Positions 58,047 through 64,000 of a stretch of DNA of 64,000 nt are shown here, piece by piece. Under the pieces are notes generated by a model. The model saw only the letters and a list, made by a program, of their open reading frames with translations, was not told where the DNA came from and made no database searches. This DNA comes from Auanema rhodensis (lineage: Eukaryota; Nematoda; Chromadorea; Rhabditida; Rhabditidae), in contig OZ059899.1 in the NCBI GenBank assembly GCA_964057225.1, positions 13,366,001 to 13,430,000 of the forward strand, written 5' to 3'. The translations under genes and the position numbers were made by a program. Position 1 is the stretch's first letter, and every line of letters begins with the position of its first letter.

Positions 58047-60378
58047 CTAATGAGCTGTAAGGGTTTCTATTGCTTTAGCAAATCCTTGCTTCTGTGCAAC
58101 TAATAAGAATGATTCCATACGATGGTAAACAATCGTAGCAGCTTCTAAAACAATATATTGACATACGAAAGGATTATAATTAACCCACCAGCAATGTAAG
58201 AAATGAAATCCTTAACAATCTCGAAAACTATTTTGGATGCTACCTTCAAGTTCTCGACGACATTTCCAACCATCTTGTGTCCTTCGCGATCATACCACTT
58301 TTTCACATTGATTGTCTAAATGATTTAAAACATTTGTCTAACTAACACAAATATAGATACTTGTAAAGAAACCCAGCGTTGGATAGCAAGAGTTTTATCC
58401 ATAATAAAAGCATGAGCTTTATATAAGAAGGATTCAACAGATTTTCCAGTACTACTTTTGGCAAACTGTTTGTAATAAATATTGACTTGTTTAGTTCCCG
58501 CATTCCAATAGACAGTAGCAGTTTTCTTATATCTGTATAAAACATTTAAAGCCGATTTAAAACACAAACATACGAGGTGAATACAACTCCATATGTATTG
58601 TATCCATTTGTTAGGAATTTATCAGATGGCTTCTTGAACTCTGACAACTTAGTTAGATCGGCACACAATGGCTATACATAAACTTATTGTAAAAATATTG
58701 AATTTAAAGAATACTCACAGCGCTTCCGGGAATTTTTTTGCCACCTTCAACGCAATTGAATAATATTTGGCAAGTGGAAACTCCGAATGCCAAAAGAGAA
58801 GCATAGAAAGCTATCTTTAAAATAAATCGAACAACTAAAATAGAAAAATATAAGTATCAAATTAATTAATAAAATCTTACAGTTTGTGATGAAACATCCA
58901 TTATTGCATTTCTTCTTCTCCTTTACTTCTGTTCTCTTGGAAGACTTAGCCATACCTTCCTGTCGCTTACTTTTATTGTCTAAATTAAATAATATGAAAT
59001 ATTATACGGTTAGGATGTTATAACTACAAATATTTCATAAAAGCGAATTTAAAGTAATATATCAAACTACAAGTGCGGGATTTGATCCATAGTCGTATAC
59101 CCAAAAGGTATTATTTGAATTCGAAAGCATTAATAGGGTCTATTAAAAGGGACATTATGTACACGTCAGAATAACAAAATATAACGCACAGCAAAAGATA
59201 ACAGCATGTCACTCTGAACAGTAAGTATTGTTGTTTTACTAAAAGAATATAACGACTGTTAGAACAAAATACAATGAAGAAAATGCGCGCCTAAACATGA
59301 CCATAGAAGAAATTTCAAATAACCGAATTCATAGCAGCAAAATGAAAGGTCATCGCTAGTCAAACATTTTACGCGAGCGTTCTTTTCGTACGCACTAGCT
59401 CAACTATTATAACGTCAACGAACTGCATTAAACTAGCAGATGTTCGCCACGTTAATATGGGGTCGATTATAATGAATTGGCATGAATAAATTATGCAGAT
59501 TGCAAAAAACGAGTAATAATCACTTAGCAAAAGTAGCAAATATTAGAAAAAGACACAAACCTTCTTGTGGAAGATTAGGAGCAGGCGCGGCATTTCCATT
59601 CTTCTTCCCTTGGTTTTGTTGTTGCTTCTTCTTCTTTTTCTCTTGTTGTTGAGCTTCATTGATGGCTTGAACATTTTGATGAACTTTTTGTTGTTTCGCT
59701 TTCTATAGCGAAAATTTAGATTACAAAATCTGATAGAACTAACCGATTCGTTAACAGATTTTCTTAATTGCTTCATGTAGCTAATCACTCCAACAGCAGC
59801 CTGCTTACACTCCTTTTCACTACCACAGTTTCCAGCAGCCTAAATCCCAAATTTATCTAAAATTTAAACTGAATACAACTTTAGCTAGATTTGGAGCCAA
59901 TGGATTTTTTTTCAGATCTAGCCAATTCAACGAAGAAAGATTGGCAAAAGAGAGTGGGAGTTCCTAAAAGAAAAGCTTCAAAGTTTAGGCATACAGAAAC
60001 ACCGACCTCTATTTGGTTATTGTAGAGATTAAGATGTTGGAGGTTGACAAGATTGCCGATATTATCAGGAAGAACAACCAGTTTGTTACTACCAAGTTCC
60101 AACCTTTAAGTGGAATGTAATTGATACCAAAAGGGCAAGTGAAAACCTGGTAATTCTCGTTAAATTGCAAAATTCAGGATAAATGAAAGTGATCTTGTTT
60201 ACTCCCAAGTCAATTTCGGTAGCACGTGGTAGCTGAAATTATAATTTCAGGTATTGAGTGATTTTATATGCACCTGTAATAAAGCCTTTGGAATCGTATT
60301 CAAATCACGAACAGAGAGATCCAGCTCATTATCGTCCAAAATATCCTTCAACTCTTTAAGTGATAACTCAGCTGCCAT
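58047..60378 (-). CDS. LRRC59-like ER membrane LRR protein
   Basis: Tail-anchored-type ER protein; the vertebrate counterpart binds ribosomes and the translocon. Twelve exons: 60274-60378, 60147-60232, 60007-60103, 59880-59963, 59744-59839, 59561-59702, 58881-58979, 58719-58834, 58574-58671, 58361-58532, 58189-58315, 58047-58144; 439 aa (human 307). LRRs at about 18-125 include LPDNIGNLVNLQHLNLYNNQ and LNWLDLKKNPLAPNLAK, close to LRRC59. Then come the Cys pair region (NCGSEKECKQA), a Lys/Gln-rich charged linker (157-230) and one membrane span (about 237-262). After it lies a luminal part of about 175 aa, much longer than the roughly 40 aa of the human protein. The ATG follows TTTAG directly, so the transcript is spliced or trans-spliced there. 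Confidence 0.85.
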
Positions 60379-60437
60379 CTAAATACCAATCTATAAATGT
60401 ATAAAGCTCCATATTTAGATAATCAGTGCAGTAAACA

Positions 60438-60557
60438 CTAAAAATATAACAAGAAACTAAAACAAAAAAGTAAAAAATTAGGCGCTGGTATTGTTTCCTA
60501 AAAATATAACAAGAAACTAAAACAAAAAAGTAAAAAATTAGGCGCTGGTATTGTTTC
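60438..60557. repeat. exact 60-bp tandem duplication
   Basis: 60438-60497 and 60498-60557 are identical. The duplicated unit contains the left flank (with the 8-bp target site) and the first 17 bases of the terminal repeat of the neighbouring MITE, so it arose after or during that insertion. It lies 60 bp upstream of the LRRC59-like start codon. Confidence 0.95.
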
Positions 60558-60830
60558 GCCCACCCCCCCCCCCCTAATAATCAGAGAGTTAACATTAGAG
60601 CGCGCTTATTTAAAAGTATTAAACTCGCAGAAATGAGACTGTATTTTCGAGTAAATAACGCATGATCTATGATAACATTTTGGGCACGCACTAGCTTTGC
60701 ATAAACCAGCGGGAGTGCTCTATCCCAAATCAGGGGGGTCTGGGGGGGTATCCCCCCCAGATAGAGAGAGCTTCAACAAAATTTAAAAGTATGGCTCAAG
60801 TGCAGTTTTTCCCGAAACGATACCAGCCCC
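60541..60830. mobile_element. non-autonomous hAT-like MITE, 290 bp
   Basis: Ends are imperfect inverted repeats: left GGCGCTGGTATTGTTTCG, right (reverse complement) GGGGCTGGTATCGTTTCG, 16 of 18 matching. It is flanked by identical 8-bp direct repeats AAAAATTA at 60533-60540 and 60831-60838. Eight-bp target duplications are typical of hAT elements; the terminal sequence is not one I recognise, so the superfamily is inferred. No coding capacity. The interior has a C12 run (60563-60574) and a G7-TAT-C7 hairpin at 60739-60761. Confidence 0.7.
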
Positions 60831-60873
60831 AAAAATTAATTATCACAATGAGATTTCATCACAAATTAATATA

Positions 60874-61718
60874 CAGTCATGTGTAAAAGAAAAAGGGCAA
60901 AACTTTCGAATGGTCTCCTGAAGTAGTGAGACTACAAAAAATTAAAAACTATGAAAAATAGAAATGGTGAGCAGACCACAAATCGAAAAATGCAAAAAAA
61001 ACCAAAAATTAAGACTTTATTAATATTTTGTTGGATACCCGAAATTATCAACCACAGCTTTGAGCCTTCTATTCATCGAATTGACGAGCTTCTTCAAAAT
61101 ACCCGGAGAAGTTTCTCGCCAGAGGATTCTTAGGCATCTGAACTTCTCGTCCTTGTTCGATGACGGAAATTGAGCCGCCCTTCTTCCCAAATCTTCCATA
61201 GATGTTCGATCGGATTCAGATCGGTTCTTCAATTCTGGATGACGTCTTCAATTCTGGATGACGACAATTCTGGATGACGTTGAGCCAAGCGGACGACGGT
61301 GTTGTCCTGTGATGGTGTGGTCTTCGGTGGGCGCCCTGGTTTTGTCTTCTTTATCATTGCTATTCCTTGGCTGTGATCCTTGATGATGGCTTGAACGCAG
61401 CTCTTCGAGATAGCCGTAAAAGCAGCAATTTTTCGGGTTGCAAACCCTTCGTCTTTGAGCCTGAGGACTGTCTCCCTCATCTCGTTGCTGTATCTTCTGC
61501 CTTGAACCATCTAAATTTGCATATTAAAAATGAAGCTGAATCATTTTAATTTCCAAAATAATACATTTCAAAGTTAGTTTTAAAAAATGAATTCAGCTTC
61601 ATTTTTTAGCAACATAATTCCTAGCCATTATCGATTTTTTTCAGATTCCTAAATTGTAGTCTGAGCTCCAGATTCTAATATATTCTAAATCTTGCCCTTT
61701 TTCTTTTACACATGACTG
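60874..61718 (-). mobile_element. internally deleted Tc1-like transposon, 845 bp
   Basis: Perfect 27-bp terminal inverted repeats beginning CAGTCATGTG at both ends, flanked by TA on each side (60872-60873, 61719-61720), the Tc1/mariner signature. It retains the start and the end of a transposase but not the catalytic middle, so it could move only with a helper. Intact ends suggest a young copy. Confidence 0.92.
61020..61510 (-). pseudogene. Tc1 transposase remnant, DDE core deleted
   Basis: 61229-61510 encodes the N-terminal 93 residues with the paired-like helix-turn-helix (RRYSNEMRETVLRLKDEGF...) and a GRPPK AT-hook-like motif. 61020-61232 encodes the final 70 residues, ending RRLKAVVDNFGYPTKY, the conserved Tc1 C-terminus. 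The two parts are in different frames, and the DDE catalytic region between them is missing. Three copies of the 15-mer CAATTCTGGATGACG (61230, 61249, 61265) sit at the deletion junction. Confidence 0.9.
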
Positions 61719-61826
61719 TATATTAGAGATTATGACATTTCTGATATGGCATTATGTAAAGCTATGTATATTTATAAATAATAAGTGAGCAAGTAGTGAA
61801 TAGTAAGTATGGTAACTTATAAAACT

Positions 61827-62919
61827 TTAAAGCTCTCCTTTGATTCTCTTAGAGTCATCCTTCTTCTTTTTTGAAGGTTTTTTGTCCTTTGATTTTTCCT
61901 CTTTATTTCGCTCTTGGGCTTTTCGCGCCTCCTCCACAATTTCCATTTTAGTTTTTTTTTCACTGAAATAATTCATTACTTGAATTTACTCAGAAATGGA
62001 AAAGCAAACTTTTTATCCTTGGGAATTATGGAAAACTTTTTAGCCATATTGTCAACAACTTCAACTGTATCTTTGTCGAAAAGATCTACAGAAATCGTAA
62101 GTGTGTGCCTGTTTTTGATAAACACAAACCTGTATCTTTGCCATAATTGTAAGCCCAAACAACAACTGTATTAAGCTTTCTATCTTTTTTCAAAGCCTTT
62201 TCGAAATGGGCCGGATATGCGAGAGATAATTCAGCAAAGAATGAAATATTTTCCAAAACCTAAAAATAATTCAAATAACAAAAGAAATCAAACAAAAACC
62301 TTACCTTAGATAAACTAGTAAGCACTAATTCACTGTCGTATGGAAAAGGATCGCGAGGCTTCCAACTAATTCTCTCGAGTGTACTTCTAGCTTCTTCGAG
62401 AATGTTTTTAATATTGTTTCGAATCTATTATACGGTAAGCGATAAGGTAAAATTGCAATGTGCTACTAACCTCTTCGAGGTACACCCGTAGCTTATCTTT
62501 TTCAATAGCTTCAATTGATGTAACGGCTTCTTTATGCTCTCGTCTTCTCAATTTAAATTCTTCAATATCTATAAAAGAGAAGCAATAGAATACTTCAAAA
62601 AATTTAAATTTGTAATCCTGTTTCAGGAATTTTTATCTCTAACTAGAATTTCCATTTTTGGATACGAAAACGTCCTGTGACGTAGTAATTGATAAGATTA
62701 AAGATAAACATTTTTTTCTTTAGTTAAACATTCTATAAAATAAAGTTAAATCTAACATGTTTTACGATGATTCACAGTATCAGCGTCTTTTTGCTCCTTT
62801 GGTATTGTTTCTTCAGCGCCCACATTATGTTTCTTTCTAACATCTTTTTGATTTGTATCAACTTTGCTTTCAACGAGTTGTAACACAAAAATCAGCAAAA
62901 TTATACAATTTAATTTCAT
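61827..62919 (-). CDS. CCDC134-like ER luminal protein, one-base frame problem in last exon
   Basis: Six exons: 62766-62919, 62471-62568, 62305-62424, 62130-62259, 61990-62085, 61827-61962. Signal peptide 1-18 (MKLNCIILLIFVLQLVES), then helical segments; DPFPYDSELVLTSLSKVLENISFFAEL and VWAYNYGKDT match the pattern of animal CCDC134, as does the Lys/Glu-rich end. The expected C-terminus is KRIKGEL, a KDEL-like ER retrieval tail comparable to the terminal SEL of vertebrate CCDC134. As written, exon 5 ends in phase 1 and exon 6 (9-T run on plus strand, 61952-61960) would be read in another frame to a stop at 61817. One extra base in that homopolymer restores the family-like tail. I suspect a sequence error or a polymorphic run. 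CCDC134 works in the ER, including on GRP94 maturation; here that role is inferred. Confidence 0.75.
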
Positions 62920-62939
62920 GATCTGGAAAAAAAAACAAA

Positions 62940-64000
62940 AATCTCAGAAAAACAATTATTATCATACAAAACATAAGAAAATAAGAGAATATTGCTATTG
63001 AGACAGCATTATCTAAGTAAACAGTACAATTACGTGTACCGAACACTTTATATAATTCTCTTCTTCGCCTTGTAGCAAATATTAGACCTTTAATGGAAAT
63101 CGGGTTATTTGAATTTTTTTGGAGGAATCATTCCATTTTTTAGCAAAAACAAAACGATTATAGTAGATTCGAAATTGTCGCATTAGTCAAGCACAAAATA
63201 TAAAAATATTTTAATATTTTTCATAAAATTCTGAAAAATTATTGTATTTTCACATTCGCGCGGTATGTTCCCTGGTATATCTCACGTCTGTGGGCAAAAA
63301 ATCTCTGACTCTCTGGCATGTTGTCTCTGCAAATGTTCAACTGGAGCCTCCCCCTTCCTTCGATATTTTTATGCCGCTTGAGGTCTTTTCATTTTCCTAT
63401 TCTTTACGATGTCTCCAGAATTGGCGTGTGCCATTCTATGCTGACATTTAGTTATCACTGTATCATTGTTTTTCATATCTTCTCTTTAAACTGTCGAACT
63501 TTTCCGTATTTCTTTTTGGCTGTGTGATAACTACCCCAATATTCCAAGCAAAGGGTCGAGACCTTGACGAGTCTTAGCGGTCTTAGTTGGATAGGTGCAA
63601 GTCTAGACCTTGCTGTAATGTCTCAATATCTTCCACGTATTCTAACTGATGTACTTTTCTAAGACTTATTTTCAAACCTAATCTGCGTTTATTCATATTT
63701 CAACTGATATTCTAAACTCTAGGACTTTAAACTATCTGTAAAACATCGGCTCTTTGCCGTCTAAGTTCATTAAGAAACTAAATAGGTGGAAACAAACAAT
63801 TTTGAATGCTCAGCTTATTTGCTCATAGTCGCCTAACTTATCAGTTTGTTTCCAACACATCGTATGCAATCAATTCTTTTAGCCCACTATGCCATCGATG
63901 AATTTTCACGAGACTATCGTAACTGATATTGACTTGCAATAATTCTTGTTCTTGTTTATATATTTCATGCTTTAATTTGATATTTCGCTCAGGAGAACTT
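62940..64000. other. right end of window, no gene supported
   Basis: Upstream flank of the CCDC134-like gene. Plus-strand ORFs of about 69 codons at 63242 and 63318 overlap in different frames and carry no recognisable motif. Confidence 0.5.

Noticed and set aside
56172-62919. Operon spanning the PH-like, LRRC59-like and CCDC134-like genes
   Set aside because: All are on the minus strand, but gaps of 354 bp and about 1.4 kb (600 bp without the Tc1 element), with no visible SL2-type signal, do not establish an operon.

Overview
This window is nuclear DNA from a nematode. Supporting signs are the AT-rich base composition, many 40-60 nt introns ending in TTTCAG/TTTTAG, splice acceptors placed directly at start codons (as in trans-spliced or short-UTR nematode genes), and the gene content. 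I cannot name the species. All gene models are exon chains that I joined by reading frame and splice sites; most ORF-sized pieces are single exons of longer genes.

Layout, left to right. (1) 2.3-8.1 kb, plus strand: the catalytic subunit of cAMP-dependent protein kinase (kin-1/PKA-C), nine exons with two alternative last exons, embedded in CT/GA microsatellites. (2) 9,995-25,363: a 15.4-kb satellite of about 77 copies of a 200-bp monomer, with higher-order structure. (3) 25.6-30.7 kb, minus strand: a RanGAP gene whose LRR plus acidic module is present three times in one open reading frame (predicted 1,220 aa). The modules are nearly identical, introns included. (4) 32.2-33.9 kb, minus: a SPOP-type MATH-BTB adaptor of a CUL3 ubiquitin ligase, with a far 5' UTR exon. 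(5) 34-41 kb: mostly non-coding, with a partly resolved, unidentified gene at 38.3-40.2 kb. (6) 41.2-55.4 kb, minus: phosphoribosylformylglycinamidine synthase (PFAS, de novo purine synthesis), 33 exons. Its 8.4-kb intron contains a complete LRR transmembrane receptor-like gene on the same strand. (7) 56.2-57.7 kb, minus: an unrecognised gene with a possible PH-like fold and an NPF/proline-rich tail. (8) 58.0-60.4 kb, minus: an LRRC59-like ER membrane protein. (9) 60.4-61.7 kb: two non-autonomous DNA transposons side by side, a hAT-like MITE with 8-bp target duplication and an internally deleted Tc1 element. (10) 61.8-62.9 kb, minus: a CCDC134-like ER luminal protein. The last kilobase shows no gene I can support.

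There is no shared pathway; these are mostly conserved housekeeping genes (signalling, nuclear transport, ubiquitination, purine synthesis, ER proteins). From 25 kb rightwards every gene is on the minus strand. Gene-to-gene gaps of 350-750 bp or more do not by themselves argue for operons. The most unusual items are the in-frame tandem RanGAP, the organised satellite beside it, the receptor gene nested in PFAS, and a CRE/E-box tandem repeat inside the PKA gene.
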